A DNA stretch of 64,000 nucleotides, taken from contig DAINOJ010000007.1 of the NCBI GenBank assembly GCA_036744005.1, positions 1-64,000 on the forward strand. Reading direction: 5' to 3'. The notes below the pieces were generated by a model. It was not told the origin of the DNA and did no database searches. It was given only the letters and a program-made list of their open reading frames with translations. The stretch is from CALCNS01 sp937897315 (lineage in GTDB: Bacteria > Bacillota > JAAYKD01). Shown here in pieces: positions 1 to 8,258 of the stretch (its first letter is position 1; the number at the start of each line of letters is the position of its first letter). Both the position numbers and the translations under genes were made by a program.

Positions 1-2
1 TG

Positions 3-575
3 AATCGCTACATCGCACCTGATGATGGCTTGCTGGGACAGAATCTATATAACAATCATTGGAACCAGGCAAAGCCGGGTGGACTTGAAGTTTGTGTTCA
101 TGCGTTTATTGGTAAGCTCAAAGATGGAAGCATAGGGACTTACCAGACACTACCGTGGAATCATCGCGGTTGGCATGCTGGTGGGGCTGCGAATGATACC
201 CATATTGGAATTGAGATCTGTGAAGATAGTTTGACGGATGCTGCTTACTTCCAAAAGGGTTACTCAGAAGCATTGGAGCTATGTGTTTTACTTTGTAAGC
301 AGTTTGGCTTAACTGAGAAGGATATTATTGGACATTGTGAAGGTTACCAGAAAGGAATAGCCAGCAATCATGCAGATCCGAATCACTGGTTCTCTAGAAT
401 GGGGAAAAGTATGGATGCCTTTAGAATGGATGTGAAAGAGCGTCTCAAGCCTACAACGAACAAGAAAATCTATCGAGTCCAAGTCGGTGCATTTAGTGAA
501 AAAGCGAATGCAGAAAAAATGCTGATAAAGCTCAAAGCATCCGGTTTCCCGGATGCTTATATAAAAAGTGAATAG
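3..575 (+). CDS. N-acetylmuramoyl-L-alanine amidase with SPOR domain (5' truncated)
   Basis: This is a peptidoglycan amidase, probably the phage endolysin, which cleaves the bond between N-acetylmuramic acid and L-alanine. The reading frame is open to the left edge (NRYIAPDDG precedes the first possible start, a TTG at 30), so the true start is outside the window. Amidase_2-type signatures are visible: VHAFIG, HRGWHAGG, IGIEICE, and the C-terminal zinc-site region GHCEGY...SNHADPNHWF. The last roughly 40 residues (KKIYRVQVGAFSEKANAEK...) form a SPOR domain, which binds denuded glycan strands. A strong terminator follows. Known: amidase-SPOR fusions are common lysins of clostridial phages. Inference: lysis gene of the element that ends near 4199. 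Confidence 0.9.
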   Translation, partial: NRYIAPDDGLLGQNLYNNHWNQAKPGGLEVCVHAFIGKLKDGSIGTYQTLPWNHRGWHAGGAANDTHIGIEICEDSLTDAAYFQKGYSEALELCVLLCKQFGLTEKDIIGHCEGYQKGIASNHADPNHWFSRMGKSMDAFRMDVKERLKPTTNKKIYRVQVGAFSEKANAEKMLIKLKASGFPDAYIKSE

Positions 576-583
576 GTATAGAT

Positions 584-619
584 AGCCCCATCAAGCCAAT
601 CGGTTTGATGGGGCTTTTT
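584..619 (+). terminator. Rho-independent terminator after the amidase gene
   Basis: An 11-bp stem (AGCCCCATCAA with TTGATGGGGCT) closes a 10-base loop and is followed by TTTTT. It ends transcription of the endolysin gene just before the recombinase module. Confidence 0.9.
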
Positions 620-696
620 CTATTATGGGGGTTAACTTTTTCGGCTTTATATAGAGGGATGAATCATTCCTACTTTTTGAAGCCGGAGGTAATCTT

Positions 697-1107
697 ATGA
701 CAAACTTACAAAAGCAGCAAATCGAAGCCATGCGAAGCGTGGGAAAAAGCTATACAAGCATAGCAGAAGAACTGCACTTACCATTGAATACTATTAAATC
801 ACATTGTAGGAGAAAAGGTCTCGGGGATGGTTATATCGTGAAACAGACTTTGCATCGGGAGGATGGAGTTTGCCCGAACTGTGGTTCACCTCTTACACAA
901 ACACCCGGAAAGAAAAGAAAGAAGTTTTGCTCAGACAAGTGTCGATCAGAGTGGTGGTCAAAACATCCGGAAGCGATTCATAGAAAAGCTATTTACCGGT
1001 TCACTTGTGTGATATGCCATAAAGAATTCTCAAGCTATGGTAATGCCAATCGCAAATATTGCTCGAGAGCTTGTTATGGTCAGTCCCGGAGTTTAAATCA
1101 TGACTAA
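697..1107 (+). CDS. HTH protein with two zinc-knuckle motifs
   Basis: A 136-residue protein. Residues 1-45 resemble a sigma-region-4/resolvase-type helix-turn-helix (KSYTSIAEELHLPLNTIKSH). Two Cys-pair modules follow: CPNCGSPL...KKFCSDKC and CVICHKEF...RKYCSRAC, each fit to bind a zinc ion. Proteins of this kind sit just upstream of tandem serine recombinases in clostridial prophages, where they are usually annotated as sigma-like or HTH proteins. The start ATG has the upstream sequence GGAGGTAATCTT. The gene overlaps the next one by 8 bases. The DNA target and exact role (regulator or recombination directionality factor) are not known from sequence. Confidence 0.75.
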   Translation: MTNLQKQQIEAMRSVGKSYTSIAEELHLPLNTIKSHCRRKGLGDGYIVKQTLHREDGVCPNCGSPLTQTPGKKRKKFCSDKCRSEWWSKHPEAIHRKAIYRFTCVICHKEFSSYGNANRKYCSRACYGQSRSLNHD

Positions 1108-1285
1108 GATGGATGCAGTGATTCGCTATAATGCGTCTCTAACGATTTTTAAGAATTGGCTTGCAGAAGGTGTTATTAGTGAAGATGAGTTTCAAATAAT
1201 CAATGAACTCCTGGCTACAAAATATGGTTTATCATTCTCTAGTATCTTCCTTAATAAGACTTGCTATTTATCAAGAAAAGAGTGA
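1100..1285 (+). CDS. Small SHOCT-like protein
   Basis: A 61-residue protein whose N-terminal half (KNWLAEGVISEDEFQIIN) matches the short SHOCT-type helix pair, in which a Leu-X2-Gly-X-Ile turn precedes an acidic helix. It overlaps the preceding HTH gene by 8 bases and ends 27 bases before the first recombinase, so it is probably co-transcribed with both. Genes like this recur in front of large serine recombinases in Clostridia. Function unknown; a small accessory or oligomerisation factor is only a guess. Confidence 0.65.
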   Translation: MTKMDAVIRYNASLTIFKNWLAEGVISEDEFQIINELLATKYGLSFSSIFLNKTCYLSRKE

Positions 1286-1312
1286 TAGATAGTCACACGA
1301 AAGGAGGATACC

Positions 1313-2620
1313 ATGAAGCGAAAAATTACAGTCATTCAAGCACAGCAGCAGGGTATGAAAAAGACACGTGTTGCAGCATATGCTCGAGTCTCCAGCGGAA
1401 AAGAAGAGATGCTCCATTCTTTATCTGCACAGGTGAGTTATTACAACAACATGATTCGGGCGAAGCCAGACTGGGAATTTGTTGGAGTTTATGCTGACGA
1501 AGCAGAGACCGGAACTAGAGACACTCGGCCGGAGTTTCAACGTTTAATCTCAGACTGTTGCCAAGGGAAAATCGATGTGGTTATAACCAAGACCATCAGT
1601 CGCTTTGCTCGAAATACAATAACTCTGCTCGAGACAGTCCGTTCCTTGAAAAAGCATGGAGTCGATGTTTACTTTCAAGAACAGAACATCCATTCCATGA
1701 GTTCAGACGGTGAGTTGATGCTGACCATCTTGGCGAGTTATGCCCAGGAAGAAAGTCGGAGCGTTTCTGAAAACTGCAAATGGCGAGTCCGAAAAGTGTT
1801 CAAAGAGGGAAGGTTATCCAGCAATACTCGCCTTTATGGTTATGACTTCAAAAGGGGAACCTTGGTCGTCAATACAGTTGAAGCTAAAGTGGTTAAGATG
1901 ATCTTTACAGACTATCTGGATGGGTTGGGCCTGAATGCCATCACGAAGAAGCTAAATCGAGCGCGCATAAAAGCAAAGAACGGTGGTAACTGGTCTGAGA
2001 TGACCTTATCTGGGATGCTTAGGAACGAGAAGTATAAGGGCGATTTGTTATTACAAAAAGGATATGTGGTAGATCATCTTACCAAACGATACAAAACGAA
2101 TAAAGGGATTTTGCCAAGGTATTATGTAAAGCAGTCTCATCAAGCAATCATCGATGAGGAGACATTCAACAGAGTCCAAAGCGAAATAGCCAGAAGAGTA
2201 GAGTTATATCCTGTGCGAGCGAATACGCAGAGTGAGTTCGGCCAGATGATTCGCTGCGAACGCTGTGGAGCGAGTTACCGCAGAAAGACCAGCGGAAGTG
2301 GGAAATATGCTAAAGTTGTCTGGGTCTGTTCTACTTACAAGACAAAGGGGAAAAAACACTGCGACAGTAAGAGAATCTCAGAGGATATCCTGAAAACCAA
2401 ATGTGCAGAAGCGCTCCAGCTAGCAACCTATGATAAAGAAGTCTTTAAGATCAAAATAACCGCCATCTTCATACCAGATGACGGTTTGATATGTTTCAAA
2501 TTCAAAAACGGAACCGAGAAACTCATTACTTGGGAGAACCCCTCACGACGAGAGAGTTGGACAGATGAGATGAAACAGAAAGCCCGAGAAAAAGCTAAGG
2601 AGGTCAAACGATATGGCTAG
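1313..2620 (+). CDS. Large serine recombinase 1
   Basis: A 435-residue site-specific recombinase acting on element att sites. The resolvase catalytic domain begins near residue 18 with AAYARVSS (nucleophile Ser27) and includes ITKTISRFARNT and ASYAQEESRS. A recombinase domain follows (about 180-290), then a zinc ribbon (RCERCGASYRRK...VCSTYKTKGKKHC). It lacks the long coiled coil that its downstream neighbour has. The start ATG follows AAGGAGGATACC. It overlaps the second recombinase by 8 bases, so the two are translationally coupled. Known: tandem large serine recombinases mediate integration and excision of clostridial prophages and conjugative elements. It may work together with the second one or be a partner with reduced activity. 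Confidence 0.92.
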   Translation: MKRKITVIQAQQQGMKKTRVAAYARVSSGKEEMLHSLSAQVSYYNNMIRAKPDWEFVGVYADEAETGTRDTRPEFQRLISDCCQGKIDVVITKTISRFARNTITLLETVRSLKKHGVDVYFQEQNIHSMSSDGELMLTILASYAQEESRSVSENCKWRVRKVFKEGRLSSNTRLYGYDFKRGTLVVNTVEAKVVKMIFTDYLDGLGLNAITKKLNRARIKAKNGGNWSEMTLSGMLRNEKYKGDLLLQKGYVVDHLTKRYKTNKGILPRYYVKQSHQAIIDEETFNRVQSEIARRVELYPVRANTQSEFGQMIRCERCGASYRRKTSGSGKYAKVVWVCSTYKTKGKKHCDSKRISEDILKTKCAEALQLATYDKEVFKIKITAIFIPDDGLICFKFKNGTEKLITWENPSRRESWTDEMKQKAREKAKEVKRYG

Positions 2621-4199
2621 TGTAAGAGTGATACCGGCATCCCTACCGACTATGTCGGCACAAACGAGAAATGCTTCCCACAAAAGACGAGTAGCTGCTT
2701 ATGCTAGGGTGAGCACGGATAGTGAGGAACAGTTGACCTCATATGAAGCACAGGTAGATTACTATACCAAGTTTATTCAGGCTCGTGCCGATTGGGAGTT
2801 CGTTGGTATGTATACCGATGAAGGCATCTCGGCAGTAAACACCAAACGCCGAGAGGGATTCAAGCAGATGGTAGCAGATGGCTTAGCTGGCAAGTTTGAC
2901 TTGCTGGTAACCAAATCGGTCAGCCGCTTTGCTAGGAACACGGTAGATAGCCTGACCACTGTTCGCAAACTCAAAGAGAACGGAGTTGAGATCTGGTTTG
3001 AGAAAGAGAACATCTATACCATGGATAGCAAGGGCGAATTGCTGATTACCATCATGTCTTCCTTAGCTCAAGAAGAAAGTCGATCGATATCCGAGAACGT
3101 TACTTGGGGTCAGAGAAAACGCATGGCCGATGGCAAATTCAACTTACCCTATGGTCGTTTCCTGGGATACAAGAGAGGGAAGAATGGCTTACCGGAAATC
3201 GTCCCAGAAGAAGCAGAAGTAGTTCGAACCATCTTCCGGCTTTACATGGAGGGTAAAACGACTAATGCTATAGCCAGTATACTGGTTCAAAGAAACATTC
3301 CCACACCTGGGGGAAAGAAACGGTGGCAGGAGTGCGTTGTGAACTCTATCTTGACGAATGAGAAATACAAAGGTGATGCACTCTTACAAAAGACCTTTTG
3401 TGCAGACTTCCTCACGAAGAAGACGGTAAAGAACCAAGGTCAAGTACAACAGTATTACATTGAAGAAAGCCATCCAGCGATCATTGATCCGGAAGAGTGG
3501 GACCTGGTTCAATATGAAATGGAACGACGCAAGAAGATGAATATTCCTGGTCGCTGCAAAGGACCCATGGCGGGTAAGTTAGTGTGCGGTGATTGCGGAG
3601 GGTATTACGGTAGAAAGGTTTGGGCGAGCTACAAAGAAAACAAAACCTACCGCCAAGAGGTTTACCAATGCAATGACAAATATAAAGGGAAGGATAAGTG
3701 CAGAACCACATTTGTCAAAGAGAATAGAGTAAAAGCCGGATTCTTAAAAGCATTCAACGCTCTTATGGCAGACAGAAAAGGCTTGATTGAAGACTGTAGA
3801 CTTGCACAAACCACCATTTGTGATACGACCGGCATCGAGAATGAGTTAGCTAAACAACTAGAAGAAGTAGAAGTCGTTGCTGAGTTATCCAGGAAAGCCA
3901 TTGCAGAGAATGCTCGCGGCGGGTTGAATCAGGAAGCCTTCCATAAGCAAAATGACAAATACCTAAACCGTTACACTCAAGCGAAGGCAAGGAGCGACTT
4001 CTTGGAGTTGGAAAAGCAACGATTAGTGGCTAAGTCGAAGATACTGGGTCGATTCATTGATGATATTAAGGATAGATCTTTGGTTATCAATGAATGGGAT
4101 GAGTCACTCTGGATTGCGGTAATAGAGAAAGTCGTAGTGAACCTTGATGATACGATAAGCTATGTGTTCAGGAATGGGAGCAAAGTGGTTGTGAGTTAA
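2613..4199 (+). CDS. Large serine recombinase 2
   Basis: A 528-residue serine integrase. The catalytic domain starts near residue 26 (RRVAAYARVSTD, nucleophile Ser34) and carries VTKSVSRFARNTVD and SSLAQEESRS. The recombinase domain (about 195-305) contains the usual NSILTNEKYKGDALLQKT block. A zinc ribbon (LVCGDCGGYYGRK...YQCNDKYKGKDKC) and a coiled-coil segment (about 395-480) complete the full large-recombinase layout. The ATG follows AAGGAGGTCAAACGAT. It is the last gene of the element, the position expected for an integrase next to an attachment site. Closely related in the first 300 residues to the upstream recombinase. Confidence 0.93.
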   Translation: MASVRVIPASLPTMSAQTRNASHKRRVAAYARVSTDSEEQLTSYEAQVDYYTKFIQARADWEFVGMYTDEGISAVNTKRREGFKQMVADGLAGKFDLLVTKSVSRFARNTVDSLTTVRKLKENGVEIWFEKENIYTMDSKGELLITIMSSLAQEESRSISENVTWGQRKRMADGKFNLPYGRFLGYKRGKNGLPEIVPEEAEVVRTIFRLYMEGKTTNAIASILVQRNIPTPGGKKRWQECVVNSILTNEKYKGDALLQKTFCADFLTKKTVKNQGQVQQYYIEESHPAIIDPEEWDLVQYEMERRKKMNIPGRCKGPMAGKLVCGDCGGYYGRKVWASYKENKTYRQEVYQCNDKYKGKDKCRTTFVKENRVKAGFLKAFNALMADRKGLIEDCRLAQTTICDTTGIENELAKQLEEVEVVAELSRKAIAENARGGLNQEAFHKQNDKYLNRYTQAKARSDFLELEKQRLVAKSKILGRFIDDIKDRSLVINEWDESLWIAVIEKVVVNLDDTISYVFRNGSKVVVS

Positions 4200-4920
4200 T
4201 AACGCAGAGGGATTGAACCATGTTATTCAGCTTATTGGTCCACATTTAAGGTAAATAATCGAGAATAATATTGATTTAAAATGTATCTTTTTAGTGGCGA
4301 GAGAAAACCAGAAAGTGAAATTTTCGCAGTTATCAAGGAATTTTGATTAAAATTTCGATAAAACAATTTAAAAACGTTATATAATGAGAGATATGCGAAC
4401 GAAACCATAGAAAAATTGCACGATGTAAATATGAATTTATTGTGCATTGTAGAATTAAGAGTAATTGACAGGTTTGGTTGTCTGAGTTATGATTACATTG
4501 AAATCTAATAGAATTAAGTTTATTGCTGCATTTTATATTTTGAGTAATCGCTACGGATTTTTCTTAGTGCCGGACTTTTAAGCTTGGTAACGGTGAAATA
4601 TGCAATCGGAAGTAATTGAGTAACTTCTAAATTTTAACGAGTATCTAGTATAACTGCTTAGTAGGTATACTCAGCAAAGAAGATCTTTTACCACTGAGTC
4701 ACCCCGCTCGGAATAAAAAACTTGTGGTGATTAAGCAAAACTCCTAATTGTTAGTCATAATTTGAATTTGATAGCGTACAATCAGCATAAGAACACTATA
4801 ATAAGTATGTTGTATAGGGGCAAACTTTAAGCCCTGCTACCGGGAATTTTTCTGGTTTCAGGTTTCAATTTTAGGAAATATTTTATTGAGATTAACAACG
4901 ATTTATTTCGTTAGAAGGCA
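4200..4920. other. 721-base AT-rich gap between the element and the RiPP-type cluster
   Basis: No convincing gene is visible. The stretch is AT-rich on both strands. It should contain one attachment site of the element just after 4199. It also probably contains the promoter of the acetyltransferase gene: a TATAAT lies at 4797-4802, but I see no well-spaced -35. A small hairpin, GGGGC...GCCCT, is possible around 4817-4835. Confidence 0.5.
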
Positions 4921-6129
4921 GTGGTTAATTTGCAAAATTATTCAGTTAAGAAAATGGAAGACAAGGATTATTTTCAAGTTTTGAATATCTGGTCGGGCTC
5001 GTATCAATTCTCTGTTTCGAACGAAATGCTTAAAGAACCGAAGGAATTGAATATAATTGTACTAAAAGATGAAAGTGAAAGGATTTTGTCATGTGCAGAT
5101 TTTGTAACAACGAGAGTTATATTTTGTGATCGTGAAATAGAAGTAGTGAAGATTTATCGGGTAGCTACGCTGTTGTCGGAAAGAAGGAAAGGCTACTCCA
5201 AAAGACTCATTATTGATTCCCTGAGAAATGAAAGGTCAAATGGAAGAGCAATAGCATGGTTAAAAACTAAATCGGACGAGATATATAGCGGGATAGGCTT
5301 CGTTTCTGGATTAGTATGTAGTAAAGCCCGTATAAACATAAGTGATTTAGTATCTATTAAACCCCAAGGTAAAATTCTTCAATTGGAACCATGGTTAATT
5401 GGTTCAATTCAAAATATATGTGAGGGTTTGGAAAGCACGTACAGTGCTTTTGCAAAAACATACAATTTCATGGCAATTAGAGAAAAAGAATACTGGGAAA
5501 AACTCATTAATAACAAAAATTTCTTTAAGTATCATCGTTTATTTGTATTGTATGATGATAAAGATAAAATTCAGGGTTACCTAATTACTTCAATATCAAG
5601 TGAAAAGTTGTTGAGTATTAGGGAGTTTTGTTGGAACGGAATAAATGCCTTTCAAAGTGCTCTAGGGTTTTTTCGATCACTAATTGGACAGTTTAACCAG
5701 ATTGAGATCAATTTACCGTTTGAAGTTCCTATGCACCACTCGCTTGTCAATATTGATAGTAATCAAATCTCACTAAAAAGTTTAGGTCTCGTTCGAATTT
5801 TAAACGTTGAGGTAATACTGACTAGTATTCATTTATCCAGTGACTTTGCAAGAACCGTTTTCTATGTATATGATGATTTATTTGATGAGAATACTGGTAT
5901 TTATACTATAGAACGAGATTCTGCTCAGAGGGCAAGCGTCATGTTCACTCACAGTAAGACTGAACTCAAGAATAAGTTGTCTGTAAAGTTATTGACAAAG
6001 CTAGTTATATTTGGCTATAATCCACTTTTTTTTAGTGATACGATTTTAGACTCCGAATTTGAAAAGCAATTGAAGGAGTTATTTCTTCCAAGACCTACTT
6101 TCTACATAGATGGGGTTGAAAACATTTGA
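4921..6129 (+). CDS. Eis-like GNAT acetyltransferase
   Basis: A protein of about 400 residues, the length of the Eis family (GNAT domain, second GNAT-like fold, C-terminal sterol-carrier-like domain). The acetyl-CoA motif is visible at residues 81-98 (VATLLSERRKGYSKRLI), followed by YSGIGF at 122-127, the usual Eis-type pattern. The C-terminal half has no motif I can name. The start is uncertain: GTG at 4921 lies only 2 bases from AGAAGG, while TTG at 4930 has a spacing of 11. It directly precedes the precursor-like peptide gene, so it may acetylate the peptide or confer self-immunity. Both roles are inferences; the acetyltransferase fold is the firmer call. Confidence 0.75.
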   Translation: MVNLQNYSVKKMEDKDYFQVLNIWSGSYQFSVSNEMLKEPKELNIIVLKDESERILSCADFVTTRVIFCDREIEVVKIYRVATLLSERRKGYSKRLIIDSLRNERSNGRAIAWLKTKSDEIYSGIGFVSGLVCSKARINISDLVSIKPQGKILQLEPWLIGSIQNICEGLESTYSAFAKTYNFMAIREKEYWEKLINNKNFFKYHRLFVLYDDKDKIQGYLITSISSEKLLSIREFCWNGINAFQSALGFFRSLIGQFNQIEINLPFEVPMHHSLVNIDSNQISLKSLGLVRILNVEVILTSIHLSSDFARTVFYVYDDLFDENTGIYTIERDSAQRASVMFTHSKTELKNKLSVKLLTKLVIFGYNPLFFSDTILDSEFEKQLKELFLPRPTFYIDGVENI

Positions 6130-6156
6130 CTGTTGTATATCAATTTGGTAGTTTGG

Positions 6157-6174
6157 TATATCAAATTTGATATA
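6157..6174. promoter_or_regulatory. Perfect 18-bp palindrome upstream of the peptide gene
   Basis: TATATCAAATTTGATATA is a perfect palindrome. A degenerate copy of its left part (TATATCAATTTGGTA) lies at 6136-6150, and TTGACT (6126-6131) and TTGTAT (6133-6138) could be -35 boxes. The site lies 28 bases before the peptide start codon. It looks like an operator for the precursor gene, regulator unknown. Confidence 0.6.
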
Positions 6175-6201
6175 AATGATACTATTGAGGAGGTGAAAAA
6201 T

Positions 6202-6321
6202 ATGGTGTTGTCTTCAGGAGCAAAACTTACCGCAGATGCGAGAGTGAAGTTCGTTACTTGCTGTTGCCCAGATTACAATTATCCGAGTTTTAATGTTGAT
6301 TCAACAAAGACACAAGAGTAA
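6202..6321 (+). CDS. Cys-Cys-Cys RiPP precursor-like peptide (39 residues)
   Basis: The ATG at 6202 has an excellent ribosome site (GAGGAGGTG, 8 bases away). It is preferred over an upstream TTG at 6133 that would have to be translated through the palindromic promoter region. The peptide begins MVLSSGAKLTADARVKFV, a leader-like segment, and then has TCCCPDYNYPSF and a polar tail. Three adjacent cysteines, two tyrosines, two prolines and a phenylalanine fit a modified core. It sits between an acetyltransferase and a radical SAM/SPASM maturase with a dedicated ABC transporter, the classic RiPP setting. I recognise no named precursor family, so precursor status is inference from size, composition and neighbours. 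Confidence 0.7.
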   Translation: MVLSSGAKLTADARVKFVTCCCPDYNYPSFNVDSTKTQE

Positions 6322-6327
6322 TTTCGG

Positions 6328-6357
6328 AACAGGGCTACTTTTTTTGTAGCCCTGTTT
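6328..6357 (+). terminator. Hairpin after the precursor gene (attenuator-like)
   Basis: An 11-bp stem (AACAGGGCTAC with GTAGCCCTGTT) closes a loop of seven T. It begins 6 bases after the stop codon. The tail has only three T, so it may stop part of the transcripts or protect the 3' end, giving more precursor mRNA than maturase mRNA as in many RiPP operons. Confidence 0.7.
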
Positions 6358-6946
6358 GCTAATCTTTGTACAAGATACTACTTTAAGAAAGTGTCTTAAT
6401 AATAGAAATGGATTAGCTATCAATGTTATCTGCAGCTGTGGAGATACCGAGAAATGAATCTGACAGAATATTCTGGCAGTTACCCTTCGGGCCGGAGTTT
6501 GGTTCCAATCAATCCGGTGTTTCGTTCCAAGGAGTCAGGGACCATGTCCCAGTATTTCCCGAAAGTTTCAGATGCATTTATATTTGAAGAGAACAAGACC
6601 TCTATGTATAAAGAGATTGTACGTAGAACAAATGTAATACATCGAAAGTTAATATTCCGTTGAAAAAAACCAACCGGAACGTTAGCCCTGACAGGATGGA
6701 TATTTTGAACGGAATACTCATCTGATTTCAGACTTCTAACTGGCTTCAGATTTGAGTAAAATGTGACTATTACGCAAATCCATTTAAAGTCAACAATTGG
6801 TGGGGTTAAGTCAATTACATTCTTAGAAGCATGGGCATCTTCTTCTATTTCTCTTAGGTAGAGATGGAATCATAGAGTTTAGAGATCTTTGCTTTTTAAA
6901 ATATTTAGATTGGGTTTACAAACTAATAGTAAAGAGAGGTGCTTTT
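6358..6946. other. 589-base gap before the maturase gene
   Basis: No confident gene. A 69-codon frame at 6454-6663 has no clear ribosome site and no recognisable domain; it could be a remnant. The stretch probably holds a separate promoter for the maturase and transporter genes, but I see no well-formed -35/-10 pair. Confidence 0.45.
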
Positions 6947-8248
6947 ATGAAGCTAACAAAATATTGCTCAGCAACGAAGCTGAATGATTTTCCAGAGCTC
7001 ACGGTTCTTTTGACATTTTTGGAGCAAGGTATGATGATTCTTCCAACTTCCAAAATTGATAAGTTATTCAGCGGTGAATTAAATGTACTTACCGAATATG
7101 AACAGAAAAAATTACAGGAAATCGGAGCTTTAATTCCAGACAGTTTGGATGAGGTTAGCAAAATTGCTTATTACTATAGTAAGATTCCTTATTCCAATTC
7201 TATTGGAAAATTGACAGTCTTAACTACCTACGACTGCAATTTGAAATGTTATTACTGTTTACAAAACCCGCTTACATTGATACACACGTTTGACAACCAA
7301 TATGATTCTTTTTTAGTCTGGCTATTGAGGTGGATAACGGATAATTGTCTTTCTGAGGTTAATATTGAATTCATTGGTGGAGAACCTTTATTGAATGTAG
7401 ATTGTATTAGAAAAGTATGTTCGACAGTAATTAAGACCGGAGTAAAATTCAAAGCAAGTCTTATAACCAATGGGCTTTTGCTTACCGACGAGATAATTAA
7501 AGAATTGGCTATTTTAGGCCTGCGAAGTGTACAATTAACCTTTGATGGGCCTAAGGAGCTACATGATAAAGTAAAGTTTTGTAGTGAATTCAGTTGTTAT
7601 GATCACAATAAGGAGCTAATAAAGAAGCTAAAAGATAGAAATATCAAGGTGGATATAAGGATAAATTTCTTAAAAGGGGATTATGCAACGGCTATAGCAA
7701 CAGCCAAATCCTTAGTTGATATCGAAGAAAAAAGAGATATTACAATGTACTTTTCAGAAATATTCGGACTAGATACAAGTAGCTGTGCGTATAATTATGA
7801 AAGCGAAGTAGAAATCAAGAAAAAATCCGAGTTACTTAAACTTGTAAAGTCTCTAGGGTTTTCGGTACCGTATCCTTTAGGATCTATCTTATGCAAAGCG
7901 GAGTCTGATGTGAATTTTGTTATAACTCCAAATTTAGATATATATAAGTGCTATTTACTCGTTGGAAACGAATCCCAAAAAATCGGAAGCATTGTTGATG
8001 GCCGACTAGATGTTATGAACTTCTCTCCTCTTATTAGAACTCTTAGGACAGAGTGTGAAGAATGCTACTTATTACCAATATGTAAAGGGGGATGTAGAGC
8101 CAATAATATTCTAAACTCTACAACAAATCAGAGAGCGCTTTGTGGAAAGAGCATAATCGAAACAGTTCTCGCGGAATTTTTGCCAACCTTTTACGAATCT
8201 AACTTTTCTGCTCAGATAAAGAAATTTTATGAGAATTTGGCAAAATGA
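6947..8248 (+). CDS. Radical SAM/SPASM peptide maturase
   Basis: A 433-residue radical SAM enzyme. The [4Fe-4S]-SAM motif CNLKCYYC gives Cys97, Cys101 and Cys104. The GGEP-type motif is present as EFIGGEPLLN. The C-terminal SPASM region carries CEECYLLPICKGGC and a later Cys, enough for auxiliary Fe-S clusters. The first 85 residues form an extra N-terminal domain that could recognise a leader peptide. The ATG follows AGAGAGGTGCTTTT. SPASM proteins next to short Cys-rich peptides typically make thioether or carbon-carbon crosslinks or epimerise residues; which applies here cannot be told. The downstream permease starts 10 bases after its stop codon. Confidence 0.88.
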   Translation: MKLTKYCSATKLNDFPELTVLLTFLEQGMMILPTSKIDKLFSGELNVLTEYEQKKLQEIGALIPDSLDEVSKIAYYYSKIPYSNSIGKLTVLTTYDCNLKCYYCLQNPLTLIHTFDNQYDSFLVWLLRWITDNCLSEVNIEFIGGEPLLNVDCIRKVCSTVIKTGVKFKASLITNGLLLTDEIIKELAILGLRSVQLTFDGPKELHDKVKFCSEFSCYDHNKELIKKLKDRNIKVDIRINFLKGDYATAIATAKSLVDIEEKRDITMYFSEIFGLDTSSCAYNYESEVEIKKKSELLKLVKSLGFSVPYPLGSILCKAESDVNFVITPNLDIYKCYLLVGNESQKIGSIVDGRLDVMNFSPLIRTLRTECEECYLLPICKGGCRANNILNSTTNQRALCGKSIIETVLAEFLPTFYESNFSAQIKKFYENLAK

Positions 8249-8258
8249 GGTGATATAT

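Larger units (their letters stand above)
1..4199 (+). mobile_element. End of a prophage or serine-integrase element
   Basis: The run amidase/SPOR endolysin, HTH/zinc-knuckle protein, SHOCT-like protein and two tandem large serine recombinases is the lysis-to-integration end of a Clostridia-type prophage or integrative element. The rest lies outside the window to the left. All genes face the same way and the last two overlap. Base composition becomes clearly more AT-rich after 4199, and no element gene follows, so one attachment site should lie just after the second recombinase. I cannot define the core site because the other end is not visible. Inference from gene content and order. Confidence 0.65.

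Noticed and set aside
4232..4447. 71-codon minus-strand gene after the recombinase
   Set aside because: Lies in AT-rich DNA, has no ribosome site, and reads like random composition.
6454..6663. 69-codon gene between the peptide and maturase genes
   Set aside because: No ribosome site, no recognisable domain, and odd composition.
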